A stretch of DNA of 64,000 bases from Eupransor demetentiae (GCF_963930865.1 NZ_CAWVOH010000001.1:62001-126000); one strand, 5' to 3'; positions 49,832-58,426 are shown, counted from the first letter of the stretch. Translations and numbers: made by a program. Notes: generated from the sequence alone by a model not told the origin.

Positions 49832-50770
49832 GTGAAGAGTTTAGCAGAAGTTTTAAAGACATTTCAGGCGCGCTATCCCAACCAGGATCAGACGTCGTTA
49901 ACGGCGATTGCTGAAGAAATTTTGGCTGATCAGGACGTCCAGCGTTTCTGGCAGGAAAATCAGGACAAACTGCGTGGTGACGCCTTTGAGCGCAAGATGA
50001 TGGATTTATACGAATTCATCCAGCAAAAAAAGCGAATCGCTGATGGACAGCCTTCCTTGTATCCTGGATTTTATCCGAGTTTGGCCTTGGCCAAGGGTTA
50101 TCCTTACGTTGCCTATGTGCCCAGTGAGGAAACGTTGCGCAAGCAAGAACAGCAGGAAAAGTTAACGGTTTACCAAGTGCCCAAAGCTGTTAAGCAGGCC
50201 GACTTGCAAAGCATTGCCGAAGAGTCGGCTCAAGATCCCGGTCGCATCGATGCCTTGACGGAAACCATTCGGATTTTCAATGAACAGGTTCACCATGCGG
50301 ACCATTTTATTCCGGGCGTTTACCTATCCGGCGATTTTGGAATTGGGAAAACCTATTTGATGGGGGCCTTGGCTAACGCCTTGGCCGTTAATCAAGTGGA
50401 CGTCATGCTCCTGCATTTTCCGTCCTTTATCAATGATTTGAAGGCTTCCTTTAACAAGCCCCATCAGGATTTGTCGGACTTAATCGACCAGGCTAAAAAG
50501 GTCTCGGTCTTGATTTTGGATGACTTGGGAGCCGACACTTTAACGGCCTGGAGCCGTGATGACATTCTGGGTGTTATCTTGGAATACCGGATGCAAAATG
50601 AGTTAACGACTTGCTTTACATCCAACTTCGATCTAAATTCATTAGAAAGTTACCTCGCTCAAACCCGAGATGGTGTTGAGCCTGGTAAGGCCGCCCGCCT
50701 CATGCAGCGCGTGCGTTTCTTAGCAAAACCGGTCCATATGGCCGGCATTAATCGCCGCTTGGAGTCTTAA
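49832..50770 (+). CDS. dnaI: Primosomal protein DnaI (helicase loader), GTG start
   Basis: A 312-residue AAA+ helicase loader. The N-terminal part resembles the DnaI N-domain (YPNQDQTSLTAIAEEIL); the P-loop is GDFGIGKTYLMGAL (about residue 170) and Walker B VLILDDLGADT. It starts at GTG 49832 with GAGG six bases upstream and follows dnaB by 8 bases. It loads the DnaC-type replicative helicase. Length and motifs are normal. Confidence 0.93.
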   Translation: MKSLAEVLKTFQARYPNQDQTSLTAIAEEILADQDVQRFWQENQDKLRGDAFERKMMDLYEFIQQKKRIADGQPSLYPGFYPSLALAKGYPYVAYVPSEETLRKQEQQEKLTVYQVPKAVKQADLQSIAEESAQDPGRIDALTETIRIFNEQVHHADHFIPGVYLSGDFGIGKTYLMGALANALAVNQVDVMLLHFPSFINDLKASFNKPHQDLSDLIDQAKKVSVLILDDLGADTLTAWSRDDILGVILEYRMQNELTTCFTSNFDLNSLESYLAQTRDGVEPGKAARLMQRVRFLAKPVHMAGINRRLES

Positions 50771-50771
50771 A

Positions 50772-51860
50772 ATGCTTAATCGTCGACAAATGTTTCAATT
50801 GATTATCCTAGCCCTCGCAGTGGGCTTTGCCTGGCTACTTGGCCGCAATGATGCTGCCCTTTACAAGCAGCCGATTGCCCAGGTAGTGGCGGTCAAAAAT
50901 TTGTCGAACCAAAGCGTAACCGATGAGCAGGGCAACGAGGACCGGAACAAGGAGCAGGAGTTAACGCTTCGCTTCTTGAACCGTTCGGGTCAAATGAAGG
51001 TGACCAATCAGTACTACGCTTCCCAAGCGATGACCGAACCTTACCGCAAGGGCGATCAAGTCATCTTGAGTCATCAAGCTTCAGGCTGGCAGATTGTCTC
51101 CTTGAAACGCGATGCTTTGCTGGCAGCCTTAACGGTTGCTGTGCTGGGATTGATGCTGATTTTAGTGGGTCGGCGAACGACTTCCTGGATTATGTTAGCC
51201 TTACTGGCCAATTCCGTCCTCTTTGCCGGGGCCATTTTCTGGGACATTACCTTTAAAAACGTCAACGTAGTCGTCTTGTTCTGTGCTTTGGCCTTGTTAT
51301 TGGCCGTCGTTTCACTGCTGATCGTGCTTCGTTTTAACTGGCAGGCCTTAATTACCTGCTTAAGCACGATTGTCGCGACAGCCTTGGCCATGATCATCAT
51401 GTGGTTGGCGCTTTTGATAACTGGGCATGAAGGCGTGCACTTTGAAACCATGTCCTATGTGACCCAGGTGCCTGTCGCTGTCTTTTATGCTCAGGCAGTA
51501 ATCGGGGTGCTTGGTGCCGTCATGGATGAAACAGCTGACATCGTGGCCGGCCTTTTCGGCTTGGCGCGTGAACCCGGACAGCGGGCTTTCCACGAATACT
51601 GGGATGCCGGCCGTTCAGTTGGTAAGGAAATCTTGGGCACCCTGATTAACGTGCTCTTTATGATTTTTATTGCCGAAACTCTGCCCATGGTTATCTTGAT
51701 GCTTCGCAACGGTAACAACTGGTCCTACATTCTGGACCAAGTTATGAATTTGGGCATCTTGCAAACCGTTGTTTCCGCCATCGGCATTGTTTTGGCGGTT
51801 CCGGTGACGAGCTTGCTGACGGCTTTGATTTTGCGTGAAAGAGGGGGTGTTGAGCAATGA
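50772..51860 (+). CDS. YibE/F-family membrane protein (first of pair)
   Basis: A 362-residue membrane protein of the YibE/F-like family. An N-terminal segment (residues 8-24) is followed by an extracellular domain of about 95 residues, then several membrane segments. GALVMDETADI-like GAVMDETADIVAGL is the characteristic motif, with a following EYWDAGRSVGKEILGT. The start is one base after dnaI. YibE/F proteins are of unknown function; a transport or permease role is suspected. It is coupled to the second YibE/F gene by ATGA overlap. Confidence 0.83.
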   Translation: MLNRRQMFQLIILALAVGFAWLLGRNDAALYKQPIAQVVAVKNLSNQSVTDEQGNEDRNKEQELTLRFLNRSGQMKVTNQYYASQAMTEPYRKGDQVILSHQASGWQIVSLKRDALLAALTVAVLGLMLILVGRRTTSWIMLALLANSVLFAGAIFWDITFKNVNVVVLFCALALLLAVVSLLIVLRFNWQALITCLSTIVATALAMIIMWLALLITGHEGVHFETMSYVTQVPVAVFYAQAVIGVLGAVMDETADIVAGLFGLAREPGQRAFHEYWDAGRSVGKEILGTLINVLFMIFIAETLPMVILMLRNGNNWSYILDQVMNLGILQTVVSAIGIVLAVPVTSLLTALILRERGGVEQ

Positions 51861-52636
51861 ACAGCATCTTACTTTTGATTTTAATTCTGCTAGCACTGAT
51901 GCTCTGGATTGGTGGTAAACAGGGTTGGAAGTCCTTTATTGGGCTGATGATTAACTTTGCCTTGATTTTCATTCTCGTCATTTTGATTAACTGGCAGTTT
52001 AACCTCTACCTGGTGACGGCTGTTATCAGTACCATGATTTTGGCAGTCGCGATTTACCTATCATCGGACCGAACGGCAGTCATGAACACGGCCTTTAAGA
52101 CCTCGCTCATTGTCATGGCCGGTCTCTTTATTCTGTCGCTCATCATCCAGCACTTTGCTCAGCTCGGTGGTTTCACCACGGAAAATTCGGATGAATTGGA
52201 AGGGCTGTCCCTTAACATCGGCCTATCCTTTGGAAACTTAGCCCTGGTCGTGATGATTGTTTCGGCCCTAGGGGCTGTCTCGGAGGCAGCTATGGCCGTA
52301 ACGGCTGACCTTTATGAAGTGATTGAGCGTAACCCGGACTTGCCATTGAGTAATCTAGTTAAACAGCGACAAATTATTTCGAGTCAGATCATTTCGACGG
52401 CCATCAATACCTTGTTTTTTGGGATGTTGGGTTCTAATTTGCCCTTGTTAATTTGGTACATGCGGCTGCATTATTCACCCGCGATTTTGATTAATGCTAA
52501 GTTGCTGGTGATTGAGCTCGTGACGACTTTGCTGGGAATTCTCGGAATTTTAGGAGCAATTTGGCTGTCTTCACATTTTGTTATTCGTGATTATGAAAGG
52601 AAGGGTGCTGCAATTGTCGATGAACCAGACCTTTGA
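51857..52636 (+). CDS. YibE/F-family membrane protein (second of pair)
   Basis: A 259-residue protein with about seven hydrophobic segments and the related motif SALGAVSEAAMAVTADLYEV, where family members have a GAxxDxAxxI pattern. It lacks the extracellular domain of its partner. It overlaps the preceding gene (ATGA) and the next small gene. The pair probably forms a heteromeric membrane complex, as inferred from paired occurrence. Confidence 0.82.
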   Translation: MNSILLLILILLALMLWIGGKQGWKSFIGLMINFALIFILVILINWQFNLYLVTAVISTMILAVAIYLSSDRTAVMNTAFKTSLIVMAGLFILSLIIQHFAQLGGFTTENSDELEGLSLNIGLSFGNLALVVMIVSALGAVSEAAMAVTADLYEVIERNPDLPLSNLVKQRQIISSQIISTAINTLFFGMLGSNLPLLIWYMRLHYSPAILINAKLLVIELVTTLLGILGILGAIWLSSHFVIRDYERKGAAIVDEPDL

Positions 52637-52922
52637 TTTAATTGAAGAAATTACTCGTAACGACGGTAGTATTTACTACGAATTAGGGAATATTACCGAA
52701 AACAGCCGCGCTGAATACGCGGCCGACCATGGTTTTATTAAAATGGTCCGGATTTTGAAGATGAAGGTGCCACGTTCCAAGCACCTCCTCCGTGTTGAAA
52801 AATACATTAACGATCACTACGACCAACTGCCGATTGAGGCTGACCACTGGGACGAATGGAAGAAGCCCGAAGAAATTCAGGCCGAAATGGATGCCATTTT
52901 GTTGGATAACCGACTCGGATAA
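52614..52922 (+). CDS. Unknown small acidic protein, probable TTG start
   Basis: A 102-residue soluble protein, no membrane segment, without a recognised domain. GGAAGGG (52599-52605) is 8 bases before TTG 52614 and 14 before ATG 52620, so TTG is preferred (MSMNQTF...). It overlaps the end of the YibF-like gene by 23 bases. The segment ILKMKVPRSKHLLRVEKYINDHY is basic; the rest is acidic. Function unknown. Confidence 0.6.
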   Translation: MSMNQTFDLIEEITRNDGSIYYELGNITENSRAEYAADHGFIKMVRILKMKVPRSKHLLRVEKYINDHYDQLPIEADHWDEWKKPEEIQAEMDAILLDNRLG

Positions 52923-52934
52923 GCGTTGTGACCG

Positions 52935-52963
52935 TTGTAATTTGGTTAACTTTTCTTTATAAT
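52935..52963 (+). promoter_or_regulatory. Promoter of tRNA-Cys
   Basis: -35 TTGTAA (52935-52940), 17-base spacer, perfect -10 TATAAT (52958-52963); the tRNA starts 16 bases downstream. Confidence 0.82.
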
Positions 52964-52978
52964 TAATGAGGTTAACTT

Positions 52979-53049
52979 GGTGGTATAGCCAAGCGGTAAG
53001 GCATGGGTCTGCAACACCCTGATCACCGGTTCGATTCCGGTTACCACCT
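52979..53049 (+). tRNA. tRNA-Cys (GCA)
   Basis: A 71-base cloverleaf: acceptor GGTGGTA / TACCACC, anticodon loop with GCA, T-loop TTCGATT, discriminator T as expected for Cys. No encoded CCA. A short terminator follows. Confidence 0.95.
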
Positions 53050-53055
53050 CTAATA

Positions 53056-53081
53056 AGTCTCCCGGGAGGGAGGCTTTTTTA
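53056..53081 (+). terminator. Terminator after tRNA-Cys
   Basis: GTCTCCC (53057-53063) / GGGAGGC (53068-53074) with one G.U pair, then T6. Confidence 0.85.
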
Positions 53082-53135
53082 TTTTGGCTAGGACTATGTT
53101 AGGATAGACCAATCATACAAAAAAGGAGATTCTTG

Positions 53136-53447
53136 ATGCGCTTTCACGTTGATAACTATGCTTCCCAATCTGAAAAAAATGAAGACCGAATCGAACGACT
53201 CCACTGGATTTCGCGCTTTGCTATCATAGCTTCCGTCCTGATGTACTTTTCTTACATCGCTGTTATTCAAGGAAACTTTACCGGTCATCCAAGTAGTCCA
53301 ATTCCACCGATGATGGCCATGGTTAACGCTTCCCTCTGGACGGCGTATGGCTGGCAAAAAACGCACAAGGATTGGACTTTGATTATTGCCGATTTACCCA
53401 GTATTATTTTGGGCTTTGTCGCACTGATTACGATTTACGTTCACTAA
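53136..53447 (+). CDS. SemiSWEET-type transporter, copy 1
   Basis: A 103-residue protein with three membrane segments, the size and topology of bacterial SemiSWEETs, which act as dimers to move sugars. The core reads MYFSYIAVIQGNFTGHPSSP, then NASLWTAYGW and HKDWTLIIADLP. The PQ-loop-like proline lies in the GHPSSPIPP region. AAAGGAG is 7 bases before ATG 53136. An extended -10 (TGT-TAGGAT, ending 53105) precedes it. Substrate is unknown. It is followed by its own terminator. Confidence 0.85.
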   Translation: MRFHVDNYASQSEKNEDRIERLHWISRFAIIASVLMYFSYIAVIQGNFTGHPSSPIPPMMAMVNASLWTAYGWQKTHKDWTLIIADLPSIILGFVALITIYVH

Positions 53448-53451
53448 AATT

Positions 53452-53473
53452 AAGTCGCTTTGGCGGCTTTTTA
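53452..53473 (+). terminator. Terminator after SemiSWEET copy 1
   Basis: AGTCGC (53453-53458) / GCGGCT (53463-53468) around TTTG, then T4. Confidence 0.7.
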
Positions 53474-53526
53474 TTTGGCAATAATGGTAGAATGAAGCCG
53501 TTAAGCAATTGAGGAGAATAACAGGC

Positions 53527-53832
53527 ATGCATGTTGATAATTACACTTCTGAGGAAGAACGCGACGAAAGGCGGATTAAGCTCTTGCATGTCGTCAGTCG
53601 GGTGGCCATTTTTGCCTGTGCTCTAATGTATATTTCCTACATTTCAAATATTCGGGACAATTTGGCTGGCCACCCGGTCGATCCCATTCCCGCCATTATG
53701 GGCCTGGTGAATGGTGTGCTCTGGACAGCCTATGGCTGGCTAAAGACCCATAAGGACTGGCCCTTAATTATCGCCGACGTGCCCGGTGTCATCTTTTGCG
53801 GCTTGACCTTGATTACGATTTACATCCATTAG
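53527..53832 (+). CDS. SemiSWEET-type transporter, copy 2
   Basis: A 101-residue paralogue. MYISYISNIRDNLAGHPVDP, then NGVLWTAYGWLKTHKDWPL and a third segment ending IYIH give the same three-segment layout. GAGGAG (53511-53516) is 10 bases before ATG 53527. It keeps the HVDNY start shared by all three copies. The N-terminus is more acidic (SEEERDERR). Confidence 0.85.
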   Translation: MHVDNYTSEEERDERRIKLLHVVSRVAIFACALMYISYISNIRDNLAGHPVDPIPAIMGLVNGVLWTAYGWLKTHKDWPLIIADVPGVIFCGLTLITIYIH

Positions 53833-53843
53833 ATTTTGACTTG

Positions 53844-53881
53844 TGTTATAATTTCTTTCAACTTCAAAGCTTGCCTTTGAA
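53844..53881 (+). promoter_or_regulatory. Extended -10 promoter and 5' UTR hairpin of SemiSWEET copy 3
   Basis: TGT-TATAAT (53844-53852) is a full extended -10. TTCAAAG (53863-53869) pairs with CTTTGAA (53875-53881) across CTTGC, a 7-bp hairpin just ahead of GAAGGAG (53884-53890), which could modulate translation. Confidence 0.6.
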
Positions 53882-53901
53882 ACGAAGGAGATGATTATTT
53901 T

Positions 53902-54222
53902 ATGAAGTACCGCGTTGATAATCACGTTGATGAAAATGAACGTCGTGAAGTTAGTCCGGAGCGGATTAAGTTCCTAAAGACGATGAGTAAAGTTGCGACG
54001 ATTTCCTGTATTTTGATGTACGTCTTTTACGTCTTTCAAATCCGTCAAAACCTTTCGGGTAATCCCGTTTCACCAACGCAACCGGCAATGGCCATGGTCA
54101 ATGCAACGCTATGGACTATCTATGGTTGGACGAAGACCTACCGTGATTGGCCCATCGTGATTTCAAACGTGCCCGGTGTTTTGTTTGGGCTCGTTACCTT
54201 GGTTACCATTTATATTCACTAA
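53902..54222 (+). CDS. SemiSWEET-type transporter, copy 3
   Basis: A 106-residue third copy: MYVFYVFQIRQNLSGNPVSP, then NATLWTIYGWTKTYRDWPIV and VPGVLFGLVTLVTIYIH. The GN-PVSPTQPAM stretch carries the PQ-loop-like proline. GAAGGAG is 11 bases before ATG 53902. Copies 1-3 share the RVDN/HVDN start and the DWPL/I motif but differ in loop charges. It has its own promoter and a 5' UTR hairpin, and a weak terminator (54222-54248). Confidence 0.85.
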   Translation: MKYRVDNHVDENERREVSPERIKFLKTMSKVATISCILMYVFYVFQIRQNLSGNPVSPTQPAMAMVNATLWTIYGWTKTYRDWPIVISNVPGVLFGLVTLVTIYIH

Positions 54223-54248
54223 GAGGACCGCTAGGGTCTTTTTTTGTT
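54222..54248 (+). terminator. Terminator after SemiSWEET copy 3
   Basis: GACC (54226-54229) / GGTC (54235-54238) with GCTAG loop and T7. Short stem. Confidence 0.6.
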
Positions 54249-54293
54249 GAAAATGTTAGAATATAAAGTACTTTATGGAAAGGAGATAATTCA

Positions 54294-56324
54294 GTGACGG
54301 CTTTGCATGATTCAATTGAAACTTTGCCGGGCGTGGGCCCTAAGCGCCTGGAAGCCCTCCATGCCTTGGATCTCTTTACCTTAGAAGACCTACTGAATTA
54401 TTTTCCTTTTCGCTACGAAGATTTGGGTGCTCGCCAACCCAGCACAACCCTGGATGGGGAAAAGGTGACCTTTAAAGGGATTGTTTCCACAGCGCCGGTA
54501 GTGCGTCGCTTTGGCAAGCGGTCCCAGACTTACTTTGGCTTGATGATTGACCATGACAATGTTCGGGTTAATTTTTTCAATCAGCCCTGGGTGGCTAAAA
54601 ATATTGAAGCCGACCAAGAAGTGGCCGTCTATGGTACCTATAATGCCGCTAAAGCCAGCCTAGCAGGGATTAAACTTGTTTCGGCGACTCTAAATGAACT
54701 CGACCCCATATACCCTGCATCCAAGCAGATCACGGCCAAGACGATTCGGCATTTAATTGAGTTAGCCTGGGCGAAGTTGCGAGGCCAATTACCAGAGATG
54801 GTGCCCGATGACGTTCGAGCGAAGTACCGCTTGCTGGGACAAAATCAGATGGTCGAATGGATGCACTTTCCGCCAGACGGCCCCTCTGCCAAACAAGCGC
54901 GCCGTTCGGCAGCCTTTGAGGAGTTCTTCCTCTTTCAGATGCGTTTGCAGCTCTTAAAACAGGCCAACGCCAATTATGCCGGTGAGCCAGTTAAGTATGA
55001 CAAGGGCCTAGTCAAGGCCTTCATTGATGGCTTACCCTATCAATTAACCGAAGCACAGCAGCGTGTTGTGCATGAAATTTTGCAAGATCAGGCTCTACCC
55101 AAGCACATGAACCGGCTTTTACAGGGAGACGTTGGCTCTGGAAAGACCGTTGTGGCAGCCATTGCCATGTATGCGGCCGTGACTGCTGGTTGTCAGGCGG
55201 CTTTGATGGCACCTACTGAAATTTTGGCTCAGCAACACGCCATTAATTTGGCGAAGCTCTTTGATGAGGCCGGCCTTGATTTGCGAGTGGAGTTGTTAAC
55301 TTCTGGATTGAAGGCAGCCCAACGGCGGCAAATCCTTGCTGATTTAGAAGATGGGGACATTGATATTATCATCGGGACCCATGCCCTCTTGCAGCCCGAT
55401 GTACTTTTCCATCACCTGGGCCTAGCCGTGATTGACGAACAACATCGCTTTGGAGTTAAGCAGCGGGCTCGTTTGCGTGAGGGTGGGGTTAACCCCGATA
55501 TTTTGGCCATGACGGCCACGCCTATTCCGCGAACTTTGTCGCTAACGGCCTACGGGGAAATGGATGTTTCCATCATCGACCAGTTACCAGCTGGTCGAAA
55601 ACCCATCCAAACCAAGTGGTACCGCCATCAACAATTTGATCAGGCCTTGGAATTCATGAAGGGGCAGCTGGCCCAAGGAGCACAGGCCTACGTTGTCACG
55701 CCTTTGATTGAAGAATCCGAAGCTTTGGATGTTCAGAACGCTCAGGCCATCTGGGAAGAGCTTTCTCAGGAGCTGCCCAATTACCAAATCGGACTTTTAC
55801 ACGGCCGCTTGTCCAAGGAAGAAAAGCAGAACTTGATGGCCGATTTTAAGGCTAACCAGATTCAGGTCTTAGTGGCGACGACGGTTGTGGAAGTTGGGGT
55901 GGATGTGCCCAATGCCAGTTTAATGTTAATTTTGGATGCTGACCGTTTTGGCCTGGCCCAATTGCATCAACTGCGGGGTCGTGTCGGCCGTGGGCAGCGG
56001 CAGTCCTATACCATCTTGATTGCTGACCCTAAAACGGCCTATGGTAAGGAACGTTTGCTAGCCATGGAGGCAACTAATGACGGCTTCGCGTTAGCCCAAA
56101 AAGATTTGGAGCTTCGTGGTGCTGGGGATGTCTTAGGAACGAAACAGTCCGGTTTGCCGGCCTTTATTGTTGCTGATCCAGTGAAGGACTTGACCATGCT
56201 GTCGATTGCGCAGCAAGAAGCGATTGCGACTTTGGCCGAACCTGGCTGGGACAGCTTGACCAGTAACAAAGGTCTGGTAGACTATTTATCGAGAACGATG
56301 GCGCGATATCGCCATTTCGATTAA
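54294..56324 (+). CDS. recG: ATP-dependent DNA helicase RecG, GTG start
   Basis: A 676-residue branch-migration helicase. The N-terminal wedge/OB part begins LPGVGPKRLEAL; helicase motifs are GDVGSGKT (I), VIDEQHRFG (DExH, II), MTATPIPRT (III) and LHQLRGRVGRGQRQS (VI). It rescues stalled replication forks. GTG 54294 has AAGGAG 8 bases upstream. An extended -10 (TGT-TAGAAT, near 54254-54262) precedes it. recG-plsX-acpP is the usual Firmicute order. Confidence 0.96.
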   Translation: MTALHDSIETLPGVGPKRLEALHALDLFTLEDLLNYFPFRYEDLGARQPSTTLDGEKVTFKGIVSTAPVVRRFGKRSQTYFGLMIDHDNVRVNFFNQPWVAKNIEADQEVAVYGTYNAAKASLAGIKLVSATLNELDPIYPASKQITAKTIRHLIELAWAKLRGQLPEMVPDDVRAKYRLLGQNQMVEWMHFPPDGPSAKQARRSAAFEEFFLFQMRLQLLKQANANYAGEPVKYDKGLVKAFIDGLPYQLTEAQQRVVHEILQDQALPKHMNRLLQGDVGSGKTVVAAIAMYAAVTAGCQAALMAPTEILAQQHAINLAKLFDEAGLDLRVELLTSGLKAAQRRQILADLEDGDIDIIIGTHALLQPDVLFHHLGLAVIDEQHRFGVKQRARLREGGVNPDILAMTATPIPRTLSLTAYGEMDVSIIDQLPAGRKPIQTKWYRHQQFDQALEFMKGQLAQGAQAYVVTPLIEESEALDVQNAQAIWEELSQELPNYQIGLLHGRLSKEEKQNLMADFKANQIQVLVATTVVEVGVDVPNASLMLILDADRFGLAQLHQLRGRVGRGQRQSYTILIADPKTAYGKERLLAMEATNDGFALAQKDLELRGAGDVLGTKQSGLPAFIVADPVKDLTMLSIAQQEAIATLAEPGWDSLTSNKGLVDYLSRTMARYRHFD

Positions 56325-56343
56325 TTTTGAAAAGAGGAAAATC

Positions 56344-57381
56344 ATGATTAAAATTGCGGTTGATGCAATGGGCGGTGATTACGCACCCGCCGAAATCGTA
56401 AAGGGTGTAGAAGAAGCGCGGGACCGTTATCCCGAACTTACTTTCTTGCTTTTTGGAATTGAAGATCAAGTAGTACCTTTGATTCAAAATCAAGAACGAA
56501 TTAATTTTGTGGCGACGACTGAAGTGATTGCCATGGGGGATGAACCCGTTAAGGCCATGCGTGATAAGCAGGATTCATCAATGGTCCGTGCCGCTCAAGC
56601 CGTTAAGGACGGCGAGGCCGACGCTCTCTTCTCCGCTGGAAATACTGGCGCCTTGTTGTCATCAGCTATCTTTATCGTTGGCCGGATTAAGGGCGTTGAT
56701 CGTCCTGCCTTGGCCACGGCTATTCCTGCAGTTGATGCTAAGAACGGTCATAACCAATTTATTTTCATGGACTTGGGCGCTAATGCCGAAAGCAAGCCAG
56801 CCCACTTGTACCAATACGGTATCTTGGGTTCTTTCTATGCGTCCCACATGTTGGGCTATGACAACCCAACGGTTCGTTTGTTGAACAACGGTGCCGAAGA
56901 AGATAAGGGTGACGAAGTCCACAAGGAAGCTCACCAATTGATGAAGCAGAGTAGCGACTTTAACTTCCTCGGTAACGTTGAAGCGCGTGAATTACTTGAA
57001 GGGACGGCCGATGTTGTCGTAGCCGATGGTTTCTCTGGAAATGCTGCTTTGAAGTCCATGGAAGGAACGGCCTTGGTCATTCTGGGACAATTGAAGAAGG
57101 CCATCATGAACGGTGGTTTGCGTGGTAAGTTGGGTGCCCTCATGCTTAAGCCAGCCTTGAAAAAGTTGAAGGGCCAGCTTGATTTCAACAACCAAGGTGG
57201 AGCCGTGGTTTTGGGTGTTAACGCACCGGTTGTGAAGACCCACGGATCGGCAAAGGCAACGGCGGTTGCTAACACCATGGGCCAAATTAAGATGATGGTT
57301 GAACAGAATTTGGTTCCCGATACGGCGGCCTTCATTGCCGAAAATAAGGATAAGTTAAAGGTTAAAAAATCTGCTAATTAA
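56344..57381 (+). CDS. plsX: Phosphate acyltransferase PlsX
   Basis: A 345-residue enzyme that makes acyl-phosphate from acyl-ACP for phospholipid synthesis. The start is IKIAVDAMGGDYAPAEIVKG, with GNTGALLSSAIFIVGRI and the DGFSGNAALKSMEGTA region. It is 20 bases after recG with GAGGAAA upstream of the ATG. The next gene encodes an acyl carrier protein. Confidence 0.96.
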   Translation: MIKIAVDAMGGDYAPAEIVKGVEEARDRYPELTFLLFGIEDQVVPLIQNQERINFVATTEVIAMGDEPVKAMRDKQDSSMVRAAQAVKDGEADALFSAGNTGALLSSAIFIVGRIKGVDRPALATAIPAVDAKNGHNQFIFMDLGANAESKPAHLYQYGILGSFYASHMLGYDNPTVRLLNNGAEEDKGDEVHKEAHQLMKQSSDFNFLGNVEARELLEGTADVVVADGFSGNAALKSMEGTALVILGQLKKAIMNGGLRGKLGALMLKPALKKLKGQLDFNNQGGAVVLGVNAPVVKTHGSAKATAVANTMGQIKMMVEQNLVPDTAAFIAENKDKLKVKKSAN

Positions 57382-57446
57382 GGGCTGTCCTTCCTCTGTG
57401 AATGTGTTATCATTAGTACCGTTCAAATGGACAGAGGAGAATACCC

Positions 57447-57698
57447 ATGCGATTGTCGAAAGAAGAGATTTACAATCAATTAGTGCCGGAGATTTCAAAG
57501 CGTTTTGAAATTCCGCGGGATCAAATCCAACCATCATTAGACTTCGTCAAAGACGTCGAGGTTGATTCAATTGATTTTGTTGAGTTGGTCTTGGAAGTGG
57601 AAGATATGTTTAATATCGAAATCCCGGACGACGACGTCGAACAACTCGACACCCTGCAAAAGACGGTTGATTACATCTACGACCATCAGGGTAAGTAA
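57447..57698 (+). CDS. acpP: Acyl carrier protein
   Basis: An 83-residue ACP. The 4'-phosphopantetheine serine is S41 in DVEVDSIDFVELV, where the usual motif is DSLD. The protein is acidic, as expected. A possible extended -10 (TGT-TATCAT near 57410) lies in the gap after plsX. AGAGGAG precedes ATG 57447. CCTCTGT (57394-57400) and ACAGAGG (57432-57438) are complementary and could fold in plsX read-through mRNA. Confidence 0.94.
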   Translation: MRLSKEEIYNQLVPEISKRFEIPRDQIQPSLDFVKDVEVDSIDFVELVLEVEDMFNIEIPDDDVEQLDTLQKTVDYIYDHQGK

Positions 57699-57708
57699 GA
57701 TAGCACCA

Positions 57709-57731
57709 TGAGCCCTCCGGGGCTTTTTTCT
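57709..57731 (+). terminator. Terminator after acpP
   Basis: AGCCC (57711-57715) / GGGCT (57720-57724), loop TCCG, followed by T-run. Confidence 0.8.
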
Positions 57732-57750
57732 TTTCAGTGAGGAGAAAGCG

Positions 57751-58200
57751 ATGGACAACCAAACATTACAAAAACGGGTGGAAGCCATTTCTCTTGAAAG
57801 CTTTGGGCGGCCCTTTCGACACCAAGCCACCTTCAATAGTCGCTTACGTACGACTGGCGGACGCTATCGCTTAGCCGACCATAATTTGGACTTTAATCCC
57901 AGAATGGCGGAGCTACCAGAATTTGACCAAATCATTAAACACGAACTCGTGCACTATCATTTACATTTGACCCACCGAGGCTATCAGCACCGCGATGCTG
58001 ATTTTAAAGCCCTTTTAAAAGCGGTGGGTGGGAGCCGCTATGCACCGCGTCTGGAAGGCAATCGCCGATCCATTAAACGCTGGCGTTATGAATGCAGCTC
58101 CGGTCATATCATTGAACGACAGCGCCGTTTTGACACCCGTCGTTATCGCTGTGGCCGTTGTGGTGGCCGCTTAACTTTGTTGAATCCTCAGGAGAATTAA
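57751..58200 (+). CDS. SprT-like zinc metalloprotease-type protein
   Basis: A 149-residue SprT/SprT-like family protein. HELVHYHLHL supplies the HExxH site and the later HRDADFKALLKAVGG fits the third ligand region. The C-terminal zinc ribbon is altered: the first pair reads ECSSGH where CxxCG is usual; the second pair is RCGRCGG. GAGGAG precedes ATG 57751. The family's cellular role in Firmicutes is unclear. Confidence 0.85.
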   Translation: MDNQTLQKRVEAISLESFGRPFRHQATFNSRLRTTGGRYRLADHNLDFNPRMAELPEFDQIIKHELVHYHLHLTHRGYQHRDADFKALLKAVGGSRYAPRLEGNRRSIKRWRYECSSGHIIERQRRFDTRRYRCGRCGGRLTLLNPQEN

Positions 58201-58201
58201 T

Positions 58202-58402
58202 ATGTTTACACTTTTGAAGGTTGTGACTTCCATTGTCGTCCTTATCCTGACTGTCCTACTTTTTTGCTTTCTAGCTGTAACAAGCTGGTCCTTGCTGGCA
58301 AAAATTGCCTTAGCGGTTATTTGGTTTATTCTGATCAATTTGCTTTTTATTGCCTTAGCTTACTGGCAATTCAAAAGCCGACAAAACGGCGACGAAAAGT
58401 AA
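58202..58402 (+). CDS. Small two-segment membrane protein
   Basis: A 66-residue protein with two hydrophobic segments (about residues 4-28 and 33-55) and a short charged C-terminus (FKSRQNGDEK). CAGGAG precedes ATG 58202, one base after the sprT-like gene. No domain is recognised; it is likely part of the same short operon. Confidence 0.65.
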   Translation: MFTLLKVVTSIVVLILTVLLFCFLAVTSWSLLAKIALAVIWFILINLLFIALAYWQFKSRQNGDEK

Positions 58403-58426
58403 TTTTGTAAGATTTTATGAAAATAT

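Noticed and set aside
53835..53852. TTGACT before TATAAT upstream of SemiSWEET copy 3
   Set aside because: The two hexamers are about 5 bases apart; the extended -10 is the better model.
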